A stretch of 64,000 bases of DNA from Babylonia areolata (lineage: Eukaryota > Mollusca > Gastropoda > Neogastropoda > Buccinidae), in the NCBI RefSeq assembly GCF_041734735.1, contig NC_134905.1:10958214-11022213 (forward strand), in the 5' to 3' direction. The position numbers and the translations under genes were made by a program. Shown piece after piece: positions 46,856-57,031 of the stretch. The notes beneath the pieces were generated by a model that saw nothing but the letters and a program-made list of their open reading frames with translations, was not told the origin of the DNA and made no database searches. Position 1 is the first letter of the stretch. Each line of letters opens with the position of its first letter.

Positions 46856-47005
46856 AGTGAATGTCAGGATTGCAAGAGCAAGTGCAACTTTTGGTAGACT
46901 CTATGCAAATGTCTGAACAGAAGAGGCATTGGTCTTGAGACCAAACTAAAGGTCTACAGAGCAGTAGTTCTCCCCACACTACTGTACGCCTGCGAAACTT
47001 GGACA

Positions 47006-47548
47006 GTGTACCAACGACATGCCAAGAAGCTGAACCACTTCCACACAACATGCCTAAGGAAGCTACTGAACAAGTGGCAAGACAGGACCCCAGACAGGGA
47101 GGTGCTTGCAAAAGCCACCCTTCCCAGCATCTTCACCATCCTGCTGCAGTCCCAGCTTCGCTGGGCTGGACACGTGGCGCGCATGCCAGACCATCGGCTG
47201 CCCAAAAGGCTCTTCTATGGCGAGCTGCAACAAGGGAAGAGATCACACGGAGGTCAGAAGAAGCACTTCAGAGATACTCTGAAAGTCTCTCTGAAAGCAT
47301 TTGATATCAACCCTGACTCCTGGGAGGAATCTGCAGTGGACCGTGACAAATGGCGCGCTGCTGTGCACAAAGGCGCCAAGTTGTGCGAGGCCAACAGGAC
47401 TGCTGCAGCTGTTCAGAAGAGGCAGGCCAGAAAGTCACGGGCAAACAAGCTCCCTGACAATGATATGCCTGTCTTTGTCTGCCCCAACTGTCAGCGAACA
47501 TTTTGTGCGCAGATTGGACTATTCAGCCATCTGCGCATTCACAGATAG
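47006..47548 (+). pseudogene. LINE C-terminal region with C2H2-type zinc finger
   Basis: Continues the ORF2 product in a third frame: HAKKLNHFHTTCLRKLLNKW, LRWAGHVARMPDHRLPKRLF, YGELQQGKRSHGGQKKHFRD, and ends CPNCQRTFCAQIGLFSHLRI then HR and stop at 47546. CxxC...HLRxHR is the classic C2H2 spacing found at the C-terminus of this LINE family. Confidence 0.85.
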
Positions 47549-47640
47549 ATTCATGAGCATCCTCCCCCCCACCCCACCACCACCCTTCCCCCATCCCCCA
47601 GCTGGATGACAACGATGGTCATCATTGATCTCGATGGACA

Positions 47641-48129
47641 CACCACCACTCCTCCTCCTACTACTACAACTACTATGCACCTATCCATCTATCCATCCAT
47701 TCACCTTTGTGTGTGCACTTCGGATACATGATTATCATTCTCGGAACAATATTTGGCGAACAGACCTTTGTTTAAAAGAATGAATGAAAGGGGAAAAGGA
47801 AAAAGAAAACAAAGACAGAAAAGAAACTTAAGAAAGTTACCTTTTCTACACATCCACTGGAAAGAGATTCAGATCTTCGGGGACTCTGGATTGCTGTTTC
47901 TGCTGCCAGACTGCTTCCTGTTGTGATGAGAACTGACCATGAATTCCACTTTTTAACATACAGTTTTACGTCACCAGTCCTTTCTGAAACATTTTTTTCT
48001 TGTCCATTCATTATACATGACATCAGAAAGGCTCGAGTAGGACTTTGTTATAAAAAAATTTTAAAAAAAAGAAAAGAAAAAAATAAATAATTCTAAGATA
48101 CATCCCATTTCAATCTGTTTAATCTATTT
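47641..48129. other. non-coding stretch between LINE and satellite
   Basis: Short ATCC/CCAT repeats (47685-47700) and A-rich runs at 48048-48090. Nothing coding. Confidence 0.5.
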
Positions 48130-51100
48130 GTCTATGAAAACAGGTCACATAGACACTAAATTGGTCACAACAACACTTGGTTACACTGACACTAAATTGG
48201 TCACAACGACACTTGGTCACATCGACACTAAATTGGTCACAATTGGTCAGAACGACACTAAAATTGGTCACATCGACACTTGGTCACAACGACACTTGGT
48301 CACATCGACACTAAATTGGTCACATCGACACTTGGTCACATCGAATCTAAATTGGTCACAATGACACTTGGTCACATCGACACTACATTCACGACACTTG
48401 GTCACAACGACACTTGGTCACAATGACACTTGGTCACATCGACACTAAATTGGTCACAACGACACGTGGTCACATCAACACTACATTGGTCACAATGACA
48501 CTTGGTCACATCAACACTACATTCACGACACTTGGTCACAACGACACTTGGTCACAATGACACTTGGTCACATCGACACTAAATTGGTCACAACGACACG
48601 TGGTCACATCAACACTAAATTGGTCACAATGACACTTGGTCACATCGACACTAAATTGGTCACAATGACACTTGGTCACATCAACACTACATTCACGACA
48701 CTTGGTCACAACGACACTTGGTCACAATGACACTTGGTCACATCGACACTAAATTGGTCACAACGACACGTGGTCACATCAACACTAAATTGGCCACAAC
48801 GACACATAAAGACACTAAATTGGTCACAACGACACTTCGTCACAACGACACTTGGTAACATCGACACTAAATTGGTCACATTGACACTAAATTGGTAACA
48901 ATGGCACTTGGTCACATCGGCACTAAATTGGTCACATCAACACTTGGTCACGACACTAAATTGGTCACATCGACACTAAACTGGTCACAATCACACTTGG
49001 TCACAACGACACTAAATTGGTCACAATTGGTCAGAATGACACTAAAATTGGTCACATCGACACTTAGTCACAACGACACTTGGTCACATCGACACTAAAT
49101 TGGTCACAACGGCACTTGGTCACAATCACACTTGGTCACAACGACACTAAATTGGTCACAATTGGTCAGAATGACACTAAAATTGGTCACATCGACACTT
49201 GGTCACAACGACACTTGGTCACATCGACACTAAATTGGTCACAATGACACTTGGTCACATCGACACTAAATTGGTCACATCGACACTTGGTCACATCGAC
49301 ACTAAATTGGTTACATCGACACTTGGTCACATCGAATCTAAATTGGTCACAATGACACTTGTTCACATCAACACTACATTGGTCACAACGACACTTGGTC
49401 ACAACGGCACTTGGTCACAACGGCACTTGGTCACATCGACACTAAATGGGTCACATCGACACTTGGTCACAACGACACTTGGTCACATCAACACTAAATT
49501 GGTCACATCGACACGTGATCACATCGACACTAAATTGCCTAAATTGGTCACAATGACACTTGGTCACAACGACACTAAATTGGTCACATTGACACTAAAT
49601 TAGTCACAACGACACTTGGTCACATCGACACTAAACTGGTCACATCGACACTAAACTGGTCACATCAACACTGGTCACAACGACACTTGGTCACATCAAC
49701 ACTAAACTGGTCACATCAACACTGGTCCCAACGACACTTGGTCACAAAGACACTAAATTAGTCACAACGACACTTGGTCACAACGACACTTGGTCACATC
49801 GACACTAAATTGGTCACATCGACACTAATTTTTTTTTTTTTCCCCCCCCGGACTTTCTTGGGTCGACCACCATTTTATTTTGTATATGAATTCATTATAA
49901 CAATTCAGAGTAGATGGAAAAGAAAGGGGGAAAAAACAAAGAAAGAAAAAAAAAAGAATAGTGTACATTAACAATAACATCGTCATCATAAGTTATTATA
50001 CTTATAATATATTGTTCTATCAATTTGGTCAAGGTGGACACATTTTCATCATGTGTAACAGTGCAGTTTTATAACATATAATAGACATTATATATAGCAT
50101 CAGCATAGAGTTATGGACACTTTGCTTAGCTAACGTAATGTGGAAAGAACACAACCCACACATGGGATATCTTATGTATGAACACATTTCCTCTAGTTTT
50201 CTACACGTGATTATATAAAACACCCATTACAGTCATGTTAAACATTATTACTGCAGACACATAAGTGCACATGAATACACACATGCATATATTATTTACA
50301 CACTCGCATACTTACATATTCACGTACATCTGTTCAAGTTTAAAAAATATATATATCATTGAGCCTTCATTATTACTGTGCATTTTGATCTTTCATAATA
50401 TTTTGTTATGGGTTACTGTTTTCAAGAAGTTTTATATATGGACACCATTTTCTCATGAATACAACACTTAACATTTCAGTTGAATGCATATATCTTTCTA
50501 CTTTATAACTATTTCTTAAATCATTCAAAAAGTGCTCTATACATGGTTTAATCTTATTTATTCTGCATTTATAAACAAAATATTTTGCAACAAGAATAAT
50601 ACAGTTGAAAGTTTCATCTATTTTTGTAATTTCATCATTTCCAAATAGAACTAATTCTATGTTTAACTTAACATTTGAGCAAGTATCACATCTTTCTTTT
50701 AAAACATTATCTAATTCCTTCCAAAACAATTGAGAGAACTTGCAAAACCATAGATAATGTTGTACTGAATCTATTTCATTTTTACAGAAATGGCACTTGT
50801 CACTGTTTGTAATACCCATTTTCTTCATAATTTTGTTTGTAACTAAAATGTTGTGACAAGTTCTAATTTGAAACCACTTCAATTTTATCGACACTAAATT
50901 GGTCACATCGACACTTGGTCACAACGACACTAAATTGGTCACATCGACACTAAATTGGTCACAACAACACTTGGTCACATCGACACTAAATTGGTCACAA
51001 CGGCACTTGGTCACAACTACACTTGGTCACAACGACACTAAATTGGTCACATCGACACTAAATTGGTCACAACGACACTTGGTCACATCGACACTAAATT

Positions 51101-52235
51101 GGTCACATCGACACTAAATTCGTCACAACGGCACTTGGTCACAACGGCACTTGGTCACAACTACACTTGGTCACAACGACACTTGGTCACAACGACACTA
51201 AATTAGTCACATCGACACTAAATTGGTCACATGGACACTAAATTGGTCACAACGACACTAAATTGGTCACATGGACACTAAATTGGTCACAACGACACTT
51301 GGTCACAACGACACTAAATTGGTCACATTGACACTAAATTGGTCACAACGGCACTTGGTCACATCGACACAAAATAGGTCACATCGACACTGAATTGGTC
51401 ACATCGACACTAAATTGGTCACAACGACACTTGGTCACAACGACACTTGGTCACAACGACACTAAATTGGTCACATCGACACTAAATTGGTCACAACGAC
51501 ACTTGGTCACATCGACACTAAATTGGTCACATCGACACTAAATTCGTCACAACGGCACTTGGTCACAACGGCACTTGGTCACAACGACACTAAATTAGTC
51601 ACATCGACACTAAATTGGTCACATGGACACTAAATTGGTCACAACGACACTAAATTGGTCACATGGACACTAAATTGGTCACAACGACACTTGGTCACAA
51701 CGACACTTGGTCACAACGACACTAAATTGGTCACAACGGCACTTGGTCACATCGACACAAAATAGGTCACATCGACACTGAATTGGTCACATCGACACTA
51801 AATTGGTCACAACGACACTTGGTCACAACGACACTAAACTGGTCACATCGACACCTGGTCACAACGACACTTGGTCACAACGACACTTGGTCACAACGAC
51901 ACTAAATTGGTCACAACGGCACTTGGTCACAACGACACTTGGTCACAACGACACTAAATTGGTCACATCGACACCTGGTCACAACGACACTTGGTCACAA
52001 AGACACTAAATTGGTCACATCGACACTAAATTGGTCACATCGACACCTGGTCACATCAAAACTAAATTGGTCACAATGACACTTGGTAACAACAACACTT
52101 GGTCACAGCGACACTAAATTGGTCACAATTGGTTACATCGACACTAAATTGGTCACAACGGCACTTAGTCACATCGACACTAAATTTGTCACATCGAAAC
52201 CAAACTGGTCACATCAAAACTTGGTCCGTGTGTAC
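48130..52235. repeat. satellite array of 16-bp and 20-bp monomers
   Basis: About 3 kb of array (excluding a LINE insertion). Two monomers are mixed: 16 bp GGTCACAACGACACTT and 20 bp GGTCACATCGACACTAAATT, which differ by insertion of AAAT. The triplet after CACA varies (ACG, TCG, ATG). A rarer longer unit, GGTCACAATTGGTCAGAA then GACACTAAAATT, recurs near 48231, 49019 and 49155. Higher-order duplication is visible: AATTCGTCACAACGGCACTT occurs at about 51117 and 51541. Open frames through the array are artefacts. Confidence 0.95.
49829..50886 (-). mobile_element. 5'-truncated L1/Tx1-like LINE inserted in the satellite
   Basis: 1058 bp. The 3' end at 49829 is a poly-A tail on the - strand (T run at 49829-49841). 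The - strand frame 50906-50406 reads KLKWFQIRTCHNILVTNKIM, KCHFCKNEIDSVQHYLWFC and FWKELDNVLKE, the conserved C-terminal Cys-His region of L1/Tx1-type ORF2. The flanking ATCGACACTAA at 49818-49828 and 50887-50897 is a plausible 11-bp target duplication, although the satellite itself contains this motif. Confidence 0.85.
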
Positions 52236-52881
52236 ATTTTCATAAATAGTCTGCTGGTTTACTAATTTTCAAAGTGGTGATTGAAGATGTTAACAAGGTA
52301 TCTTTGGCGATGAGCCCTTTGATTCTATGTCAAAATCAAAACGATCAAGTGTTTTGAAAAAAACCAAAAAAACAACAACAACAAAAAACACTTCAAGATA
52401 AAGCAAACTACTCCGAAATCAACCAACAAGTGTGTTAAACCATCCTTGATGTAACACTGAACTCTGGTCACGGTAAATCAAAGCTAAGGCCTTTAGTTTT
52501 GATATTCCGTATGGTGTGCCCATATATTTAGCTGTTTTTAGCTTGTTTCTTTTCTCTCTTTTTTCTAATTGGCTTTGTCTCACCTTTTACCCAAAAAAAA
52601 AAGAAAAGAAAAAAAAGGCACACAGGCTGAAACTGTTGCTTGGTCTTTGTAATCGTGAAAAGAGTAACCTTTTGGCCTTTCTCTTGACCCTCATACAGAT
52701 GTTCTAAGCGACATTAAAACTGGTCCACTTGTTTGTGAAAAAAAAAGTATACAGGCGAAATATATACATGATTGTACATGTGATATATATCGCCTTAAGT
52801 AGTACATTTCAGAGTTCATCAGAACTTGAGAAAAATATCAAATGAGCGTTTCAAGCCAATGTATGAATTCCAAGTCATTGA
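52236..52881. other. non-coding stretch, likely 3' flank of a - strand gene
   Basis: No coding evidence; A-rich tracts at 52354-52390 and 52592-52616. No AATAAA on the - strand close to the stop codon at 52884-52882 was noticed. Confidence 0.35.
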
Positions 52882-52985
52882 TCAAAATGCTTCATTCTTC
52901 TGTGGGCAGTTTCTGGGTGTTTTCCTGTACCGCTTGTTGACTGGTTCACCAGTTGATGGGAAGCACTGAGCAGAAACAGCATAGT
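52882..52985 (-). CDS. terminal exon of an unrecognised host gene
   Basis: Acceptor ...ACAACTTCAG just before 52985 (- strand); reads (D)YAVSAQCFPSTGEPVNKRY then RKTPRNCPQKNEAF and TGA at 52884-52882. Its first two bases complete the codon started by the last base of exon 53728-53228, so phases agree, giving ...CLDELDYAVS. The intron between is 242 bp. The basic, Cys-containing tail has no known motif. The support is splice signals and phase only. Confidence 0.45.
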
Positions 52986-53227
52986 CTGAAGTTGTAGACT
53001 GTGATACGTAGTTCCATTCACATTTCTACCGTTGCAGTTTTTGTGTGTACCCATTTCAACATAACCTATCTCTGAAACCAAACCTGAAACCCAAACCTAC
53101 CCAAATCTGCCTGGTCCTTACGTTCTTACATACACATATATATACATGCCAGGTAAATAATCAAACGAATAAATGAATACATAGATAAAGCCACAACCGG
53201 TCAGTAATGACACGGTCACTTTCTCAC

Positions 53228-53728
53228 CCAGTTCGTCCAGGCAGGCGGTGTACTGGAAGTAACACAGTGACACCTTCAGCTCCACGCCCGTCATCCCAGT
53301 CACCGCCACCATCTTCTCCCCTCCGAACAACCTCCCCACCAACCTTTGCAGGGCCCCGCTCTCAAACTTCTCCCACAGGTCAAGAACGCCCAGCAAGGTC
53401 GAACAGTTGACCCTGATGACGACACTTCCTGTTAAAACGTCATACACGCTTCGATTATGATCGTTGAGTGTCCCAATCAACTGCGAAGCTTCTTCTGTCA
53501 GTCTTTCAATTTCAGCGGCTTGGGCGATCCACAGGTCCATGTCTGCTTGGGAGGATCCTGACGGACGGATCCGAAGATGGTTTTTAAGGATCTGTTGGAT
53601 GTAGGTCTCGATCTTCCTGCGTAGGATTTCTGGGTGTTGGGCGGTCAGAGGTCTGAATCCTTCTGTGTAGTTCTGGTGGTGTGTTGCTGCCATGGCCTGT
53701 GTGCATTCCAGGGTCACGTCCAGGTCAC
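53228..53728 (-). CDS. internal exon of an unrecognised host gene
   Basis: 167-codon-equivalent exon. Acceptor AATACCTCAG before 53728 and donor GTGAGAAAGT after 53228 (- strand). The N-terminal half (HHQNYTEGFRPLTAQHPEIL ... EIERLTEEASQLIGTLNDHN) looks helical; the second half (YDVLTGSVVIRVNCSTLLGV, LDLWEKFESGALQRLVGRLF, GVELKVSLCYFQYTACLDEL) looks like a small alpha/beta domain. I recall similar text in uncharacterised mollusc proteins but cannot name the domain. High GC and clean codon use contrast with the flanking transposons. Upstream exons were not found. Confidence 0.6.
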
Positions 53729-54186
53729 CTGAGGTATTATGGGAACGTGATGTTTGTGTTATATAATGCAGTACAATGTATACTGCGTTTCAGTTCAGTA
53801 TGACATGCAGTGCAATACACCATGAACAGTCACTGTGATGCGATGCAGTATGCAATCCAGAGTAATGCAAAGCAAGACAATTAAAAAATAATAATATCAT
53901 GATATGCAATGCGATGTAACAGAAAGCAGCAGGACTTAGTATCACTGTATCATATGAGAAAACATTTTAGTCTAGCACACACACACACACACACACACAG
54001 AGGCGCACACAATATCATATCATCATGGGACCACACGCCAGAGGAGATCTTGCACTGCTGTTGAGTCGCTTCCATGGTGCTCTTCAGTGCCTGTTCTGAT
54101 TCAACACATGATCACCTTTTACTAAGTGGTGTCAGACTGAGTGAGAGTCTTCCTTGAAGTGGAGACCGCCACCACGTACCCTCTAC
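53729..54186. other. intron or upstream DNA of the - strand gene
   Basis: Contains loose repeats of ATGCAGT/TGCAATGC type (53765-53930) and a CA tract (53978-53999). No upstream exon recognised. Confidence 0.4.
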
Positions 54187-54480
54187 GACAGTCCTCACGA
54201 ATCTACCAACACCACATGACTGAAATGACAGTCCTCACGAATCTACCAACACCACATGACTGAAATGACAGTCCTCACGAATCTACCAACACCACGTGTC
54301 TGAAATGACAGTCCTCACGAATCTACCAACACCACATGTCTGAAATGACAGTCCTCACGAATCTACCAACACCACGTGTCTGAAATGACAGTCCTCACGA
54401 ATCTACCAACACCACATGTCTGAAATGACAGTCCTCACGAATCTGCCAACACCACATCCCCGCAATGACAGTCACATGAA
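54187..54480. repeat. 40-bp tandem repeat, about 7 copies
   Basis: Unit TGACAGTCCTCACGAATCTA then CCAACACCAC(A/G)TGTCTGAAA, period 40 (GTCCTCACGA at 54191, 54231 and so on). It shares GACAGTC, AATCTACCAACAC and CAT with the 34-bp satellite at 60.8 kb. Confidence 0.94.
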
Positions 54481-54504
54481 TCCACCAACACTGCCTCGGT
54501 GAGT

Positions 54505-54845
54505 AACTGTTGTTGTTATTATTATTATATTTATATAGCGCTGAATCTTGTGCAGAGACAAATCAAAGCGCTTTCGCACCAGTCATTCACACGCATGCAT
54601 AACTCTAAAAGTGGAAAAAATGAAGACAAGGAAGAGGCAAGAAAGGGAGGCTATTTTGGGAAGAGGTGGGTTTTAAGACCAGACTCGAAAGAGCTGAATG
54701 CGGAGACCTGACAGAGAAGAAAGAGGAAGTTCATTCCAATTGCAAGGTCCAGAGACAGAGAAAGAACGGCGGCCAACAGTCGAGTGTTTGAATCTGGGTA
54801 TGCATAAACAGATTGGAGCTGAAGCAGATCGTAGAGAGAACTGTC
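54505..54845 (-). mobile_element. CR1/L2-type LINE, 3' end only
   Basis: Nearly identical to part of the longer - strand copy at 59438-60635. The 3' tail is (ATT)n at 54517-54527 on the - strand, followed by GCGCTATATAAATATA-like sequence; the coding end reads SSFESGLKTHLFPK. Severely 5'-truncated. Confidence 0.75.
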
Positions 54846-55237
54846 ATGGCAAGCTGTCACGCTTTCTTTCTTTTCTTTTTTTTCCCCCAAAGCGAGTCCG
54901 ACTGAGTGCGACTGAGTCAAGTTCGCTGGACCTTGCTCTCTCTCTTCCCCGTTTCTTCTCTTTCATGTAAACAGTTTTGAAGTGATCCGGTGTCCTGCCT
55001 CTGTCACATTCACTTCTCTTCAGGTGTTTTCACTATTTCGTTTTTGTGTCTTAATTGTTTGTGCATGTAAGTGTGTATTTTATATACACATATATATATA
55101 CTGGAACAAAATTGTAGAAAAATAACGGAAGAACCGAGAACGTCCAAACTTGTTACGCCGTAAAGGTTGTTCTTTTGACATTTCATTCAGTTTCAAAGGT
55201 GCGGTAACTGTCCAGTGAACCAAGTCAGAATCAGTAG
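54846..55237. other. non-coding spacer
   Basis: T-rich and AT-rich sequence with TATATA at 55082-55099. Nothing recognised. Confidence 0.4.
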
Positions 55238-55975
55238 GGTTTGTGACTGCCCTGCACAGCAATGACTGCTCAGCACTGGCGTGACATGCACCTGATGAGG
55301 TGGGTGATCACGTGTTGTGGGATGACATGCCACTTCTCTTCGAGTGCCTGGAACAGATCCTGCAAGTTTTCTGGCGCGCTGACCATGGCTCGGAGCCGTC
55401 TGTCCAGTTCATCCTAGATGTGCTCAACTGGATTGAGATCTGGTGACAGTGAGGGCCAGGCAGTGTGTTAACGTTGTTGACAGACAGGAAGGACTGCGTA
55501 TAACGTGCCGTGCGCAGGCTGGCATTATCCTGTATGAAAATGGCATGTGGGGCAGCCAAAGTGGGAGAGCATGAGCCAGCAGGATGTCAGCCACATAGTG
55601 CTGGGCGTTCTGAGCCCCGTCAACTCGCATCAGTTGACAACGTCTAGTGGTATTGACGGCGCCCCAGACCATCACCCGATGCTGCCGATTGCGGATGGTC
55701 TGGTCAGAGACATGTGGAACTCCATTCAGTGCCTGGACTGTGGATGAGGCTGAAAGTAAGCGGTTTTGCAGATGCTGTAGGCAAATAAAGCGGTCCTGGG
55801 TGCTGTCGTCGCTCTTGGTCGTCCAGTGCGTTGTCTGTCTGCTGTGACACCAGTGGTCCATAGCCAACTGATGGTGCTTCATGCCACGTTGAAATGTCAT
55901 GTGACATCAGCTTCAGATTGTCCTGCCTGCAGTCGGCCAATGGCATTGTTTCGTTGTGCTTGAGTCAGACGGGGC
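55238..55975 (-). mobile_element. Tc1-like transposase relic
   Basis: On the - strand from about 55970: start MPRLTQAQRNNA-like text, helix-turn-helix remnants (GRLQAG...SADRP-like), VSDQTIRNR, then VMVWGAVNTTRRCQLMRVDG, ALPLWLPHMPFSYRI, IQDNASLRTARYTQSFL and PSLSPDLNPVEHI in different frames. These are the Tc1/mariner DDE landmarks. The segment that should hold the first catalytic Asp (WSDESRF) is missing between TIRNR and VMVWG, and there are several frame changes. Terminal repeats were not convincingly identified. Confidence 0.75.
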
Positions 55976-56358
55976 ATTTTTTGGCATTAGAATTTTTGCA
56001 TTCAAATCCGATTCGACAGACTGCAATTTTTCTGCGTGTTATAGCCATGATGTAAGTAAACAATTCATTGGTATTCCCAATCAAAAACACGACTGCCATG
56101 TGAAGCACACAGAAAAAAGACAACGAGACATTTTCACCACAGGCTTCACAATTTGCAAGTGCAGCATGCTCTGCGTGTGCATGCCTGTTGCTTACAAGTC
56201 ACTTGACAGGCGTAATCGTGTACAAGCCATACCCAACTCACTTGCACAGTGCAATGATATTTCATTGCCTTCTGAACATTGTTGCGTTTCTTTCTTTCTT
56301 TTTTTAATTTTTTTTTTTAACAGTATAGTTTCGCTGTTCAACTCTCTTCATCACAAGC

Positions 56359-56589
56359 ATGGTTGCGGAAGTGAACCCGGTTTTTATTAAGTCAAAAGAC
56401 ATTCCGAATGTGACCAACGATCTGTGTTGTGGTTTGTGCATCGCTACAGAAATAACTGCGGGGCAGGGATCAGTTGCCGGCGCCCAGCTGATGAATGGTC
56501 TGTGGCATCTACCCAGCTACGAAGGAGGCCAGGTCGACCATCTTAGTACAAGGTGTGTGGATAAGAAGAGTCTTACTCCAGGTAAATAA
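56359..56589 (+). pseudogene. L1/Tx1-like ORF1, N-terminal part
   Basis: ATG at 56359, stop TAA at 56587-56589, 76 codons. Contains ATEITAGQGSVAGAQLMNGL, a conserved motif of ORF1 in this LINE group as I recall it. The RRM-like and CCHC parts follow in other frames, so this is a truncated reading. Confidence 0.55.
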
Positions 56590-56821
56590 CATTAATCCTT
56601 ATATTCTACACAGTGATTCTGGGAGGAAAAACTCTCAGCGAAAGTGTGGGTAGACACTGTGCCAATATCAGTCGCTGACTCTGAAATAGAGCATTCTTTG
56701 GTGAAAGTTGGGAATGAGCTCCGTTTCTCCATGAAAATGGAGAGAGCGAGAGACTGAAAGTAAACTGACTCAATTCTGACCGGGTGAAGGTTTGTTTTCT
56801 TAACTGTTCCCTCTATCCCTT

Positions 56822-57031
56822 TTGAAAAGACTTCTTAATTTTTTTTTCAATGCAAAAATCTATCATAAAGAACAGAAACCGGTTTTTCGAGAAGAAAAAA
56901 AGACATGTTCGATATGCCTGAAGAAAGACCACCACGCATCACAATGTACAAAAGACCCAGGGCACAAACGGGGAGACCCAGACTGTGACATGGTTTCCAT
57001 CAAGGAAATAGAGCAAAAGTATGAATGGTGA
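56822..57031 (+). pseudogene. L1/Tx1-like ORF1, CCHC zinc-knuckle part
   Basis: Reads KTCSICLKKDHHASQCTKD: Cys-x2-Cys-x4-His-x4-Cys, the RNA-binding knuckle of ORF1, then HKRGDPDCD. Ends at TGA 57029-57031. Confidence 0.65.

Larger units (their letters stand above)
43555..47640 (+). mobile_element. near full-length CFDP2-like APE-type LINE, degraded
   Basis: About 4.1 kb. The 5' region at 43555-44280 contains GCCGGCGACTAAACCGG and broken ORF1-like frames. Then come the AP endonuclease (44280-45452), reverse transcriptase (45527-46855) and a C-terminal region ending in a C2H2-type finger (47006-47548). This arrangement is that of LINEs often mis-annotated in animals as craniofacial development protein 2. 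Order is complete, but the endonuclease has an internal deletion and the RT region is spread over three frames. The C-rich 3' UTR ends near 47640. Confidence 0.8.

Noticed and set aside
48130-52235. CRISPR-like regularly repeated array
   Set aside because: Monomers are directly joined with no unique spacers, no leader or cas genes, and the context is eukaryotic; it is a satellite.
48130-52235. Nuclear-receptor half-site array (repeated GGTCA)
   Set aside because: GGTCA occurs because it is in the monomer; spacing is 16 or 20 bp and nothing suggests regulation.
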